Shown one piece after another: positions 27,742 through 36,425 of a stretch of DNA of 42,096 nt. Under the pieces are notes generated by a model. It saw only the letters and a list, made by a program, of their open reading frames with translations. It did no database searches and was not told where the DNA came from. How positions within the stretch are numbered: the first letter of the stretch is position 1; each line of letters starts with the position of its first letter. The position numbers and the translations under genes are program-made. Source of the stretch: Campylobacter sp. CNRCH_2014_0184h (lineage in GTDB: Bacteria > Campylobacterota > Campylobacteria > Campylobacterales > Campylobacteraceae); NCBI RefSeq assembly GCF_025772985.1, contig NZ_JAKMTB010000009.1, positions 1-42,096 on the forward strand. Direction: 5' to 3'.

Positions 27742-27747
27742 TAAAAT
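27742..27747 (+). promoter_or_regulatory. -10 box for gyrA
   Basis: TAAAAT just after the end of the ctsW frame, 25 bases before the gyrA ATG. The ribosome site AAGGATTTTT follows. Plausible but less canonical than TATAAT. Confidence 0.4.
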
Positions 27748-27772
27748 ACAAAGATTAATTTTAAGGATTTTT

Positions 27773-30358
27773 ATGGAAAATATTTTTACTAAAGATTCAG
27801 ATATTGAAAATATAGATATAGAAAGTTCTATAAAGAGTAGTTATTTAGATTATTCTATGAGTGTTATTATAGGCCGTGCTTTACCTGATGCTAGAGATGG
27901 GCTTAAGCCTGTTCATAGAAGAATTTTATATGCTATGAATGATTTAGGTGTTGGAAGTCGTAGTGCGTATAAAAAATCAGCGCGTATAGTGGGTGATGTT
28001 ATCGGTAAATACCATCCACATGGTGATACAGCTGTATATGATGCTTTAGTAAGAATGGCACAAGATTTTTCTATGCGTTATCCAAGCGTAGATGGGCAAG
28101 GAAACTTTGGTTCTATTGACGGTGATGGTGCTGCTGCGATGCGTTATACTGAAGCTAGGATGACGATTTTAGCTGAAGAACTTTTGCGTGATATAGAAAA
28201 AGATACAGTTGATTTTATACCAAATTATGATGATTCTATGAGTGAGCCTGATGTTTTACCTGCTAGGGTGCCAAATTTATTACTTAATGGTTCAAGTGGT
28301 ATTGCAGTAGGTATGGCTACTAATATTCCTCCGCATAGCTTAAATGAGCTTATTGATGGTTTGCTTTATTTAATTGATAATAAAAATGCAAGCTTAGAAG
28401 AAATAATGCAATTTATCAAAGGCCCTGATTTTCCAACCGGTGGTATTATCTTTGGTAAAAAGGGTATTATAGAAGCTTACCGCACAGGTCGTGGTAGGGT
28501 AAAAGTAAGAGCAAAAACCCATATTGAAAAAAGAGCTAATAAAGATATTATTGTAATAGATGAACTTCCTTATCAAACCAATAAAGCAAGATTGATAGAG
28601 CAAATTGCTGAACTTGCTAAAGAAAAACAAATCGAAGGCATTGCTGAAGTTAGAGATGAGAGTGATAGAGAAGGAATTCGCGTAGTAATTGAGTTAAAAC
28701 GCGATGCTATGAGCGAGATTGTGTTAAATAATCTTTTTAAATCTACCACTATGGAAAGCACTTTTGGTGTGATTATGCTTGCTATACATAATAAAGAACC
28801 AAAAGTTTTTTCTTTAATTGAACTTTTAAATTTATTCTTAAATCATAGAAAAACTGTAATTATTAGAAGAACTATTTATGAGCTGCAAAAAGCTAGAGCT
28901 AGAGCGCATATTTTAGAAGGTTTAAAAATTGCACTAGATAATATTGATGAAGTGATAGCTTTGATTAAAAACTCTCCTGATAATCCAACGGCTAAAAATT
29001 TATTAATGCAAAAATTTGGCTTAAGCGAGCTTCAATCTAATGCGATTTTAGATATGAAATTAGGTCGTTTAACAGGACTTGAAAGAGAAAAAATCGATAA
29101 TGAATTAAGAGAATTATTAGCAGAAATAGAGAGGCTTGATCAAATTTTAAAAAGCGAAATTTTGCTTGAAAATTTAATCAAAGATGAGTTAAAAGAAATC
29201 AGAACAAAATTTGATGTACCAAGAATTACTCAAATTGAAGATGACTATGATGATATTGATATAGAAGATTTAATACCAAATGAAAATATGGTAGTTACTA
29301 TCACTCATCGTGGCTATATTAAGCGTGTTCCAAGTAAGCAATATGAAAAACAAAAACGCGGTGGTAAAGGTAAGGTCGCGGTTACAACTTATGATGATGA
29401 TTTTATAGAAAGTTTCTTTACGGCAAATACACATGATACTTTGATGTTTGTTACTGATCGTGGACAGCTTTATTGGCTTAAGGTTTATAAAATTCCTGAA
29501 GGAAGTAGAACTGCTAAAGGCAAAGCTGTGGTTAATCTCATTAATCTACAAGCAGATGAAAAAATCATGGCAATTATTCCAACCACTGATTTTGATGAGA
29601 GCAAATCATTGTGTTTCTTTACTAAAAATGGTATCGTAAAACGCACAAATTTAAGTGAATATCAAAACATTAGAAGCGTGGGTGTAAAAGCGATTAATCT
29701 AGATGAAAATGATGAACTTGTTACTGCAATTATCGTAGCAAGGGATGAAAATGAAATTGTAAATATAAATACAGACGAAAACTTAGAAGCAGAAGATAAT
29801 CTGGAAATTGAAACAAATGAAAATAGCGAAGAGTTTGAAATTGTTAGTGGTAAAATGCTTTTTGCAGTTACTAAAAAAGGTATGTGTATTAAATTCCCAC
29901 TTACTAAAGTTAGAGAGATTGGCCGCGTAAGTAGAGGGGTGACTGCGATTAAATTTAAAGAAAAAGATGATGAAGTTGTGGGTGCTGTTGTTATAGAAAA
30001 TGACGCGCAAGAAATCTTAAGCGTAAGCGCAAAAGGTATAGGTAAGCGTACTGATGCAGGTGAATATAGACTTCAAAGTAGAGGTGGTAAGGGTGTAATA
30101 TGCATGAAACTTACTGCTAAAACAAAAGATTTAATCGGAATAGTTATAGTCGATGAAAGTATGGATTTAATGGCATTAACAAGCAGTGGTAAGATGATAC
30201 GCGTTGATATGCAAAGTATTAGAAAAGCAGGTAGAAACACAAGTGGTGTGATTGTTGTTAATGTTGAAAATGATGAGGTTGTAAGCATTGCTAAATGCCC
30301 TAAAGAAGAAGATGAGGAATTAGATGCTGAAACTAATATGGATTTAAATTTAGAATAG
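27773..30358 (+). CDS. gyrA: DNA gyrase subunit A
   Basis: Breakage-reunion subunit of gyrase, which introduces negative supercoils with GyrB. The catalytic Tyr125 sits in [10 protein letters not shown]. The quinolone-resistance region reads [13 protein letters not shown] with Thr86 and Asp90, the unmutated residues by C. jejuni numbering. The GyrA box is QKRGGKG, and beta-pinwheel repeats follow to the acidic C-terminus ([11 protein letters not shown]). 861 residues, normal. It is followed by a sigma54-type promoter and flgP, so it probably ends its own unit. Confidence 0.98.
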   Translation: MENIFTKDSDIENIDIESSIKSSYLDYSMSVIIGRALPDARDGLKPVHRRILYAMNDLGVGSRSAYKKSARIVGDVIGKYHPHGDTAVYDALVRMAQDFSMRYPSVDGQGNFGSIDGDGAAAMRYTEARMTILAEELLRDIEKDTVDFIPNYDDSMSEPDVLPARVPNLLLNGSSGIAVGMATNIPPHSLNELIDGLLYLIDNKNASLEEIMQFIKGPDFPTGGIIFGKKGIIEAYRTGRGRVKVRAKTHIEKRANKDIIVIDELPYQTNKARLIEQIAELAKEKQIEGIAEVRDESDREGIRVVIELKRDAMSEIVLNNLFKSTTMESTFGVIMLAIHNKEPKVFSLIELLNLFLNHRKTVIIRRTIYELQKARARAHILEGLKIALDNIDEVIALIKNSPDNPTAKNLLMQKFGLSELQSNAILDMKLGRLTGLEREKIDNELRELLAEIERLDQILKSEILLENLIKDELKEIRTKFDVPRITQIEDDYDDIDIEDLIPNENMVVTITHRGYIKRVPSKQYEKQKRGGKGKVAVTTYDDDFIESFFTANTHDTLMFVTDRGQLYWLKVYKIPEGSRTAKGKAVVNLINLQADEKIMAIIPTTDFDESKSLCFFTKNGIVKRTNLSEYQNIRSVGVKAINLDENDELVTAIIVARDENEIVNINTDENLEAEDNLEIETNENSEEFEIVSGKMLFAVTKKGMCIKFPLTKVREIGRVSRGVTAIKFKEKDDEVVGAVVIENDAQEILSVSAKGIGKRTDAGEYRLQSRGGKGVICMKLTAKTKDLIGIVIVDESMDLMALTSSGKMIRVDMQSIRKAGRNTSGVIVVNVENDEVVSIAKCPKEEDEELDAETNMDLNLE

Positions 30359-30366
30359 TAAAATTC

Positions 30367-30382
30367 TGGAATGCTTTTTGCT
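30367..30382 (+). promoter_or_regulatory. sigma54 (RpoN) promoter for flgPQ
   Basis: TGGAATGCTTTTTGCT matches the consensus TGGCAYRNNNNTTGCW at every fixed position but one (A for C at the fourth). GGAA and TTGCT match the Campylobacter flagellar version. GG (30368-30369) and GC (30380-30381) are correctly spaced. Transcription would start near 30393, 26 bases before the flgP ATG. Confidence 0.7.
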
Positions 30383-30418
30383 ATCTTAAATAATATCAAA
30401 TAAATTGAAGGTGTAAAA

Positions 30419-30937
30419 ATGAAAAAAGTTATTTTTATGTTTTGTTTGGCTTTAGGTTTTAGTGCGTGTGCACTAGATCAAAGAGGTGCGAAACCTGCTC
30501 AAGCTCAAGCTACTCAAGCTGCAAGTTCTGATGTTGTAGTTCAAAAAGTAGACAAAGATGATGTGCGTAATATCATTAGAGAAGAAAAAATGCTTGCAAA
30601 TGATACAAGCACAGACAATGATTTAACTTTTACAGCAGTGGGTGAGGGTATTGCTCCTTTAAATACAGTTTCTGTTGGTCAAGCTTTGGCCTTAGCTAAA
30701 AGAGCAGCAATCACTGATGCTTATAGACAATTAGCTAGTAAGTTATATGGTGTAAGAGTTAATGGTAAAGATACAGTAAAAGATGCAATGCTTAAAAGTT
30801 CAACCATTACAGCACAAGTAAATGGTTTGATTAAAAATGCAAGTGTAGTTGATCAAGACTTTAAAGATGGTCTTTATAGAGTAAATGTAGAACTTAAAAT
30901 CGATGCTGACAAGTGGAAAGAATTGTTTGCTTATTAA
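30419..30937 (+). CDS. flgP: flagellar outer-membrane lipoprotein FlgP (basal disk)
   Basis: 172 residues. Lipoprotein signal with GFSAC (Cys17), then a low-complexity Ala/Gln-rich linker (KPAQAQATQAAS). An LPP20-like domain follows, with a GVGEG-type start (TAVGEGIAPL), the helix LAKRAAITDAYRQLASKLYGV, and a strand of DGLYRVNVELKI at the end. FlgP forms the basal disk around the flagellar motor under the outer membrane in Campylobacter and is required for motility though not for filament assembly. It is directly downstream of gyrA, as in C. jejuni, with its own sigma54-like promoter. flgQ starts 25 bases before its end. Confidence 0.93.
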   Translation: MKKVIFMFCLALGFSACALDQRGAKPAQAQATQAASSDVVVQKVDKDDVRNIIREEKMLANDTSTDNDLTFTAVGEGIAPLNTVSVGQALALAKRAAITDAYRQLASKLYGVRVNGKDTVKDAMLKSSTITAQVNGLIKNASVVDQDFKDGLYRVNVELKIDADKWKELFAY

Positions 30938-31359
30938 TCCTTATAATTTTTAATGCTACTGCCCAAGATGAGTTTATATTTTGGGCAGAACTCTCTAATA
31001 AAAATTTAATCCTTTTTCATCAAAATGAAACTATTTCTATGGCTATGACCAAGAGTAAAAAAAAGAATTTAGAATATGCTTGTGAGTTAGTTTATACACC
31101 AAGTGACTTGAAGTCTTTAGTGCGCAATGATTTTGGTATGATAGATGAAGAGAAAATGACAAAATTAGATAAATTTAACTTTTTAAATAATCACAAAAAT
31201 GATTTAATTGATTGCTTTTTTAATTCAAAAATAGATGTAAAAGATTTTGTAAAAAGTGAACAAGCAAGCGCGCAAAGCGAAACTTATGTAAGAATTTTGC
31301 CACTAAGATTTATAGTTGAATTTCATGATAATAGTGCCTTTGTATATTATCTTAAATAA
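30913..31359 (+). CDS. flgQ: flagellar motor accessory protein FlgQ
   Basis: 148 residues with a GTG start inside flgP. The first 18 residues form a signal peptide (hydrophobic CLLILIIF, likely cleavage after NATA). The mature protein has two Cys (EYACEL, LIDCFF) and is otherwise polar. Identity rests mainly on position after flgP and on size. In C. jejuni FlgQ is needed for FlgP amount at the outer membrane and for motility. No ATG or clear ribosome site occurs near the start, so translation probably depends on coupling with flgP. Confidence 0.85.
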   Translation: MERIVCLLILIIFNATAQDEFIFWAELSNKNLILFHQNETISMAMTKSKKKNLEYACELVYTPSDLKSLVRNDFGMIDEEKMTKLDKFNFLNNHKNDLIDCFFNSKIDVKDFVKSEQASAQSETYVRILPLRFIVEFHDNSAFVYYLK

Positions 31360-31421
31360 ATACAAAGCTAGCTTTTATAAAAATCAAGTTAAAATACTTA
31401 AAAAAATATTAAGAGTATAAA

Positions 31422-32624
31422 ATGCAAAAAAGTATCCCTCGTTATTTATTATTTAAATATTTGCGTTTTGATAAAGATCAACCCTTTATCATGCTTTCAA
31501 AAATTTTAGCCTTTTTAGGTGTGAGTATAGGGCTTTGCGTGCTTTTAGTTGCAATGGCTATTATGAATGGTTTTGATAAGGAATTTGAAAGAAAACTTTT
31601 TACTATGAATTATCCTATCACTATATTGCCACGTTTTGGAGCAAGTGTGGATGATAAATTATTACAAGAATTAAGAATCAAATTTCCAAATTTATTATTT
31701 AGTCCTTATATTGCCACTCAAGTCATAGCAAGAAATGATTTAAAATTAGAAGGCGGTATGCTTTTTGGGGTTAATTTTGAAGATGAAAAAAAGATCAATG
31801 AAGTAGTAGCTCAAGCTTTAGGAGATAAAAAATTAGATAATTTTGATATTTTAATTGGTAAGGGTTTAAAAGAAGAATTTGGACTAGATTATAATGAAAA
31901 AATAACTCTAATTTTTTCCAATCTTAATGCTAGTGGTCTTTCGCTTATCCCGCAGGTTAAAAGATTTGATGTTAAGGCTGATTTTTCTTCAGGGTTATTA
32001 GCCTATGATAAAGCTTATATGTATACAGATGCTAAAGCCTTAGCTAAAATTTTATCATATCCTCAAGGAAATTATGATGGAGTGCATGTGTATTCAAATA
32101 AACCCTTTGAAGATATTAAACAAATTGATGCTTTTTTGGGTGCAAGATATGCTAGCATCGGTTGGTGGGAACAAAATGGAAATTTCTTTGCAGCTCTTGC
32201 TTTAGAAAAAAGAGCTTTGTTTATAGTATTGATGTTGATTATTTTAGTTGCAAGTTTAAATATAGTAAGCTCTTTATTGATGATAGTGATGAATAGACGC
32301 AGCGAAATAGCTTTATTGCTTTCCTTAGGTGCTAGTAAGCTAGAGATTAAAAAAACATTTTTTTCTTTAGGATTTTTGATAGGTGGAAGTGGTATCGTAG
32401 CAGGTGTGATACTTGCAGCTATTGCTTTGTGGGTACTTGGAAATTTTGACATTATTTCTTTGCCAAGTGATGTTTATGGTATGAGTAAATTGCCTTTAGA
32501 ACTTTCTTTAGTTGATTTTTGTATTACACTTTTTGGAGCTATTGTGATTGTAAGTTTATCTTCTTATTATCCTGCTAAAAAAGCAACTCAAGTAGATATT
32601 TTAGATACTTTAAGAAACGAATAA
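31422..32624 (+). CDS. LolC/LolE-type lipoprotein-release ABC permease
   Basis: 400 residues. One membrane span sits near residues 22-46 (KILAFLGVSIGLCVLLVAMA), then a periplasmic domain of about 210 residues and three C-terminal spans. ALFIVLMLIILVASLNIVSSLLM with the following RRSEIALLLSLGA coupling helix is the FtsX/MacB-family signature. The N-terminal RYLLFKYL is typical of LolC/E. It would extract lipoproteins from the inner membrane with a LolD ATPase, which is not in this window. A single permease gene (LolF-like) is usual in this group. It stands alone, convergent with the sco gene, with a shared terminator. Confidence 0.87.
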   Translation: MQKSIPRYLLFKYLRFDKDQPFIMLSKILAFLGVSIGLCVLLVAMAIMNGFDKEFERKLFTMNYPITILPRFGASVDDKLLQELRIKFPNLLFSPYIATQVIARNDLKLEGGMLFGVNFEDEKKINEVVAQALGDKKLDNFDILIGKGLKEEFGLDYNEKITLIFSNLNASGLSLIPQVKRFDVKADFSSGLLAYDKAYMYTDAKALAKILSYPQGNYDGVHVYSNKPFEDIKQIDAFLGARYASIGWWEQNGNFFAALALEKRALFIVLMLIILVASLNIVSSLLMIVMNRRSEIALLLSLGASKLEIKKTFFSLGFLIGGSGIVAGVILAAIALWVLGNFDIISLPSDVYGMSKLPLELSLVDFCITLFGAIVIVSLSSYYPAKKATQVDILDTLRNE

Positions 32625-32645
32625 ATTGTAAAAATTTATTCGTTT
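32615..32645. terminator. bidirectional terminator between the Lol permease and sco
   Basis: A perfect 13-base inverted repeat (32615-32627 with 32633-32645) around a 5-base loop. The repeat extends into the last codons of both convergent genes. A/T-rich arms make it usable on both strands. Confidence 0.7.
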
Positions 32646-33193
32646 AAGAATTTTTGAATTTCATTGAAAAAGTTTTCATAACTAATATCTTTTATGGTTT
32701 TAATAAATTTTCCATTCTCATCAATCAAATAAAATTCGCCACTATGTGCTATAGAATATCCCATAGCAGAATCTTTAAGATTGATTTTTTCATATACTAC
32801 GCCATAATTTTTAGTAACTTTTTCTAATTCTTTTTCATCTTTAGCAACCAATGCAGTTGAATTTGGGTAAAAATACTTAACCCATTGGCTAGTTTGAGTT
32901 AAGTTGCTATCTCTTGCTGGATCTAGTGAGATAAATACTACATGAGCTTTTTCTTTATTTGGCATTTTTTCTAAAACATTAGCAATCAAGGCAAGCTCAC
33001 CAGGACAGACATCAGGACAATATGTATAGCCAAAATATACAATTAGTTTTTTACCGATAAAATCTTTTAGACTAAGTATGCCTTTTTCAGAATTTAAGTG
33101 AAAATTGTATTTGTTGTTTTCAAAATACTGCACAGATATAAAAAACACCCCAAAAATTACCACAATTAATAAAAAAATATTTATTTTTTTCAT
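32636..33193 (-). CDS. SCO1/SenC-family copper chaperone
   Basis: 185 residues. An N-terminal membrane anchor (FLLIVVIFGVFFISV) is followed by a thioredoxin fold facing the periplasm. The copper-binding CPDVCPGE (CxxxC) follows YFGYTY, and the third ligand His is in YSIAHSGEFYLID. The FISLDPARD segment is conserved in Sco proteins. It delivers copper to, or reduces, the CuA or cbb3-oxidase assembly path; campylobacters have a cbb3 oxidase. The two upstream reverse genes are also periplasmic metal-type proteins, so the three likely act together. Confidence 0.92.
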   Translation of the reverse strand: MKKINIFLLIVVIFGVFFISVQYFENNKYNFHLNSEKGILSLKDFIGKKLIVYFGYTYCPDVCPGELALIANVLEKMPNKEKAHVVFISLDPARDSNLTQTSQWVKYFYPNSTALVAKDEKELEKVTKNYGVVYEKINLKDSAMGYSIAHSGEFYLIDENGKFIKTIKDISYENFFNEIQKFLNE

Positions 33194-33196
33194 ATT

Positions 33197-33643
33197 TTAC
33201 CTTTTTACATCAAAGTCAAAATAAAAATCTAGTGGAGTTTCATCATCAAAAAGCTCTATTCTAAAACGCATCACATCTAGCGTACAAGAACTTAAAACTA
33301 ATTTAGCATGATAAGTGTTGTTGATTTTTTTAAATTGTGGAACAATATCTCCCATATACATATTAAGCCCATAAACTCTAGCGTTTAGTTTTTTAAACTC
33401 ACCTAAATTAGTGATATTTAAATCAAGTTCATTTAGTGTAGTTATAGGCTTTGGATTTAAATTTATCAAGATTTTTTTATCTTTAAAATTATACTCACAC
33501 TCTTGGATATTTAGATCGCATGCTAAAGGCGTTAGAGTGGTGATTAACTCTCTTTTTTTCCCAGAATTTGTTGAATTAGTATAAAAATAAGCCCCGCATA
33601 TAGCAAAGATTATAGCTAGGGCAAAGATAAGTAGATTTTTCAT
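33197..33643 (-). CDS. periplasmic Met/Cys-containing protein of a copper-delivery operon
   Basis: 148 residues, no named function. The N-terminal 20 residues form a membrane anchor or signal (LLIFALAIIFAICGAYFY). The mature part has Cys in LACDLNIQECEY, a Met-rich LNMYMGD segment, then a conserved-looking Y-A-LxxCT-D-M-FR pattern near the end (HAKLVLSSCTLDVMRFRIEL). Met, Cys and Tyr arranged on a small beta fold suggest a copper-binding periplasmic protein. It sits one base overlapping the PCu(A)C gene and 3 bases before sco. I recall an equivalent at C. jejuni Cj0910. A metal role is inferred from context and residues only. Confidence 0.75.
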   Translation of the reverse strand: MKNLLIFALAIIFAICGAYFYTNSTNSGKKRELITTLTPLACDLNIQECEYNFKDKKILINLNPKPITTLNELDLNITNLGEFKKLNARVYGLNMYMGDIVPQFKKINNTYHAKLVLSSCTLDVMRFRIELFDDETPLDFYFDFDVKR

Positions 33644-34062
33644 TATTTTTTAATGCTTCTTGACTTAATATCTTTTAGTTCAATTGTGCTATTATCATCA
33701 AAATAAAGTGTTAAATTAGCTTTGGTTTGAGGTGTGATATTTTCTTTAAGATTTAGTATCATAATATGCATGCCACCTGGCTTAAGTTCAGCGCTTGAAT
33801 TGGCTTTTATGGTAATTTGAGGGATTTGCACCATCATTTTTTTACCATTTTCCATGATATGATCGTGAATTTCAGTTGTATCACTTAATGAGCTTTGAGC
33901 TTTTATTAGTTTTATATCTTTATCAGAGTTGTTTTTAAGTTCCAAAAAAATTGCTGTTGTTTTAGAATTTGGCGGAGTTTGTCTAACATAAGGATCATTT
34001 ATAGTGATTTCATTTGCAATAGCAAAGGTGCTTAATATAGCTAAACTAAGTAATTTTTTCAT
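33643..34062 (-). CDS. PCu(A)C-family periplasmic copper chaperone
   Basis: 139 residues. The signal peptide is cleaved near IANEI. The Cu(I)-binding set of the family is visible: HDHIMENGKKMM (His, Met) and GGMHIMIL (His-x-Met) about 25 residues later. The N-terminal strand DPYVRQTPPNSKTTAIFL is also typical (DaW.R.tppg). It passes copper to Sco or directly to the oxidase. The start at 34062 (MKKLLSL) is chosen over ATGs at 34068 and 34089 because AAGGA lies 7 bases before it and the signal peptide then begins correctly. Has its own -10 box. Confidence 0.9.
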   Translation of the reverse strand: MKKLLSLAILSTFAIANEITINDPYVRQTPPNSKTTAIFLELKNNSDKDIKLIKAQSSLSDTTEIHDHIMENGKKMMVQIPQITIKANSSAELKPGGMHIMILNLKENITPQTKANLTLYFDDNSTIELKDIKSRSIKK

Positions 34063-34097
34063 TATCATTCCTTTATATTTTTTAGTCAATCATAAAC

Positions 34098-34103
34098 ATT
34101 ATA
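34098..34103 (-). promoter_or_regulatory. -10 box for the copper-chaperone operon
   Basis: Reverse-strand TATAAT preceded by TG (extended -10), 35 bases before the ATG at 34062, in the divergent spacer with pgp2. Confidence 0.6.
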
Positions 34104-34141
34104 CACGGAAAAAATTAAAAATATATTTATTGTAAAAATAT

Positions 34142-34147
34142 TATAAT
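34142..34147 (+). promoter_or_regulatory. -10 box for pgp2-alr
   Basis: TATAAT in very A/T-rich DNA, 40 bases before the TTG start at 34188. Confidence 0.55.
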
Positions 34148-34187
34148 TATCTCTTTGTTGTTTTAAATTTTAATAGAAAGGTATAAA

Positions 34188-35159
34188 TTGTTTAAAACTA
34201 TATTAGTATTATTTAGTCTGGTTGTATTTGTAAATGCAAGTGATCTTGCAAAAATTTATTTAAATCAAGGTATTGATGCAGTTGAAAAGGTGTTAGAGCA
34301 AGAATTAAGCAAGAAAGATTTTTGGCTTGATGAGATAAAAGATAAAAATGTTAGCCTTGGTTACTACGAAGAAAATGTAGCTATTGTATTGACTAATAAA
34401 AGCGACAAAATCATTAGAGTTTATCATTATAATGATGGAAAAGTAGAAAAGAAATTTATTCAAAAAGATGTTTTAACTGGTTTGGCTGGAGATAAAGAAA
34501 TAGAAGGGGATTTAAAAACTCCTATAGGTTTTTATGAGCTTGGAAAGAAATTTTATCCTGGTGACCCATATTATGGACCATTTGCTTTTGCGACAACTTA
34601 TCCAAACGTTTTAGATAAAACTTTAGGTAAAACAGGTGGTGGAATTTGGATTCATGGATATCCTTTAGATGGAACGCGTTTAGATACTTATAAAACTAGA
34701 GGTTGTATTGCTGTACAAAATGATTTACTAGAAGATTTTAATAAATTAGTCGCTGATAGAAAATCATATGCAATGACAGAGGAAAAAAATAAAGTAAGAA
34801 CAAACCATGAAGAAGTTGCTATTTTGTTAGCAAATTTATTTGCTTGGAAAGACAGTTGGCAAAAAAGTGACATTGACAAATACTTATCTTTTTATGATCA
34901 AAAAATATTCAAGCATAAAAATAAATTTTCATATGAGCAGTTTGCAAAAAACAAACAAAGAATTTTTGCTAAAAAAGAAGAAAAAACTATTAAATTTTCA
35001 GATCTTAGCATAAGTCCTTATCCAAATGAAAAAAATGAGAAGATTTTTAGAATAGGATTTTATGAAGATTATCGTAGTACTAATTATAAATTCAAAGGAG
35101 AAAAAGTTCTTTATGTTAAGCTAGTTGAAGATAAAATGCAAATTTTAGCTGAACAATAA
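34188..35159 (+). CDS. pgp2: murein L,D-carboxypeptidase (YkuD), cell-shape protein Pgp2
   Basis: 323 residues with a signal peptide ending VNA (cleavage near residue 17). The YkuD catalytic domain lies at about residues 65-190: KTPIGFYEL, then GGIWIHGYP with His156 and the nucleophile motif TRGCIAV with Cys173. A C-terminal NTF2-like domain (about 205-323) helps bind substrate. In C. jejuni Pgp2 trims tetrapeptide stems to tripeptides and is required for helical shape. The start is TTG with AAAGG 7 bases upstream; no in-frame ATG gives a full signal peptide. The stop overlaps the alr ATG, joining two peptidoglycan genes. Confidence 0.88.
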   Translation: MFKTILVLFSLVVFVNASDLAKIYLNQGIDAVEKVLEQELSKKDFWLDEIKDKNVSLGYYEENVAIVLTNKSDKIIRVYHYNDGKVEKKFIQKDVLTGLAGDKEIEGDLKTPIGFYELGKKFYPGDPYYGPFAFATTYPNVLDKTLGKTGGGIWIHGYPLDGTRLDTYKTRGCIAVQNDLLEDFNKLVADRKSYAMTEEKNKVRTNHEEVAILLANLFAWKDSWQKSDIDKYLSFYDQKIFKHKNKFSYEQFAKNKQRIFAKKEEKTIKFSDLSISPYPNEKNEKIFRIGFYEDYRSTNYKFKGEKVLYVKLVEDKMQILAEQ

Positions 35160-36166
35160 TGGCTTATATAAAAATCGATCGCTTAGCTTATGAGTATAAT
35201 CTTGACCTAATAGCCTCTAAGGCTGGAGGTTATGAAAAAGTAATTTGTGTTTTTAAAGATAATGCTTATGGTCATGGAGCTAAACTTTTAGCTCCTATAG
35301 CTAGAGCAAAAGGTATAAATTTTATAGCCGTAAAAAATGAAGACGAAGCAAAAGAGCTTGAAAATATTTTTGATAATATCTTAATTTTATCTCATCATCC
35401 ACATGGTAATGAAAGTGAAAAATTTATTTATGCATTAAATGCAAAAAATGACATAAAAAAGCTTAAAAAAAATACAAAAATTCATTTAGTCATGGATACA
35501 AATATGCATAGAAATGGAATTTTACCTGAAGAAATTCAAGAAGTGATGCAAGGGTTAAAAAGTAATAATTTGATACTTCATGGAGTGATGATGCATTTTG
35601 CAGGAAGTGATGAAGTAGATGCAAGTTATTTTGTGCAAAAACAAAAATTTCAATACGCTAAAAAGTTAATTTATGATTTATTACAAGAAGAGGCTAAGAA
35701 CTTAGTATTTCATTCTCATAATTCTGAAGCTTTATTTAGAGCAAATACTTTAGAAGATGATGAGTATTGTAGAGTAGGGCTTGTACAATTTGGTTATGCG
35801 CATTTTAATAAAGATTTGCGTAAGGTTTTGAGTTTATGGGCTGAAAAATTAAGCCAAAGAGTGTTAAAAAAAGGTCAAAGTGTTGGTTATGGTGGAATGT
35901 ATAGTGCAAAAGAAGATATCGAAATAGCAACTTATGATTTAGGTTATGCTGATGGGCTTTTGCGTTATGATGGTAAAAAAGATTTTTTTCTTCCTAATGG
36001 TAAAAAAATACTTGGAAAAATGTCTATGGATAGCTTTTCTTGTGAAAATGATAGTGAGGTAATTTGTGTTATGAATGATGCAAATGTTATGGCTAACTTT
36101 TTTAATACTATTAATTATGAAATTTTAGTAAAACTTTCTCCAAATTTAAAAAGAATTGTAATTTAA
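35159..36166 (+). CDS. alr: alanine racemase
   Basis: PLP enzyme interconverting L- and D-alanine for peptidoglycan. The PLP Lys33 sits in VFKDNAYGHG. HRNGI and MMHFAGSDE follow in the barrel, and a C-terminal VGYGGMYSA segment bears the second catalytic Tyr, with GKMSMD as in the family. 335 residues is short compared with about 360 in most bacteria. It looks complete and matches the short Campylobacter form; the shortening is in the C-terminal beta domain. Coupled to pgp2. Confidence 0.93.
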   Translation: MAYIKIDRLAYEYNLDLIASKAGGYEKVICVFKDNAYGHGAKLLAPIARAKGINFIAVKNEDEAKELENIFDNILILSHHPHGNESEKFIYALNAKNDIKKLKKNTKIHLVMDTNMHRNGILPEEIQEVMQGLKSNNLILHGVMMHFAGSDEVDASYFVQKQKFQYAKKLIYDLLQEEAKNLVFHSHNSEALFRANTLEDDEYCRVGLVQFGYAHFNKDLRKVLSLWAEKLSQRVLKKGQSVGYGGMYSAKEDIEIATYDLGYADGLLRYDGKKDFFLPNGKKILGKMSMDSFSCENDSEVICVMNDANVMANFFNTINYEILVKLSPNLKRIVI

Positions 36167-36203
36167 GATAAAAAGTACTAATATATCTAAAGAAAGGATA
36201 AAT

Positions 36204-36413
36204 ATGGCATTTTTAAATTGGGCTATTTTAATTTTATTTTTATTTATAGTGTTTTTGCTGATTAATCGTTATGAAAGAAAAATAAAGATTTTGCATAAAA
36301 ATATAGAGATTTTAAAAAATGAATGCAAGAAAAATAGTGAAAACATAGAACAAAATAGAATTTTAATAGAAAAAAATAGATCAAACATTGAAGATATTAA
36401 ACATCAAGATTAG
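36204..36413 (+). CDS. small membrane-anchored coiled-coil protein
   Basis: 69 residues. An N-terminal hydrophobic span (WAILILFLFIVFLLI) is followed by a charged, heptad-like segment rich in Lys, Glu, Asn and Ile (about residues 22-65). AAAGGATAAAT precedes the ATG. It follows alr after 37 bases and ends at a convergent terminator. The shape resembles small division- or secretion-associated membrane proteins, but no family is recognised and no function is claimed. Confidence 0.7.
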   Translation: MAFLNWAILILFLFIVFLLINRYERKIKILHKNIEILKNECKKNSENIEQNRILIEKNRSNIEDIKHQD

Positions 36414-36425
36414 TTTTAATCTTGA
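36404..36425. terminator. bidirectional terminator between the small membrane gene and the Fe-S gene
   Basis: A perfect 9-base inverted repeat (TCAAGATTA / TAATCTTGA) with a GTTT loop, spanning the two convergent stop codons that are 2 bases apart. Confidence 0.65.

Noticed and set aside
30359-30418. Sigma28 promoter before flgP
   Set aside because: No CGATWT-type -10 element is present; the sigma54 match explains the site better.
31364-31375. Palindrome AAAGCTAGCTTT after flgQ as a terminator
   Set aside because: Only a 4-base stem is possible with a normal loop; too weak to call, although T residues follow.
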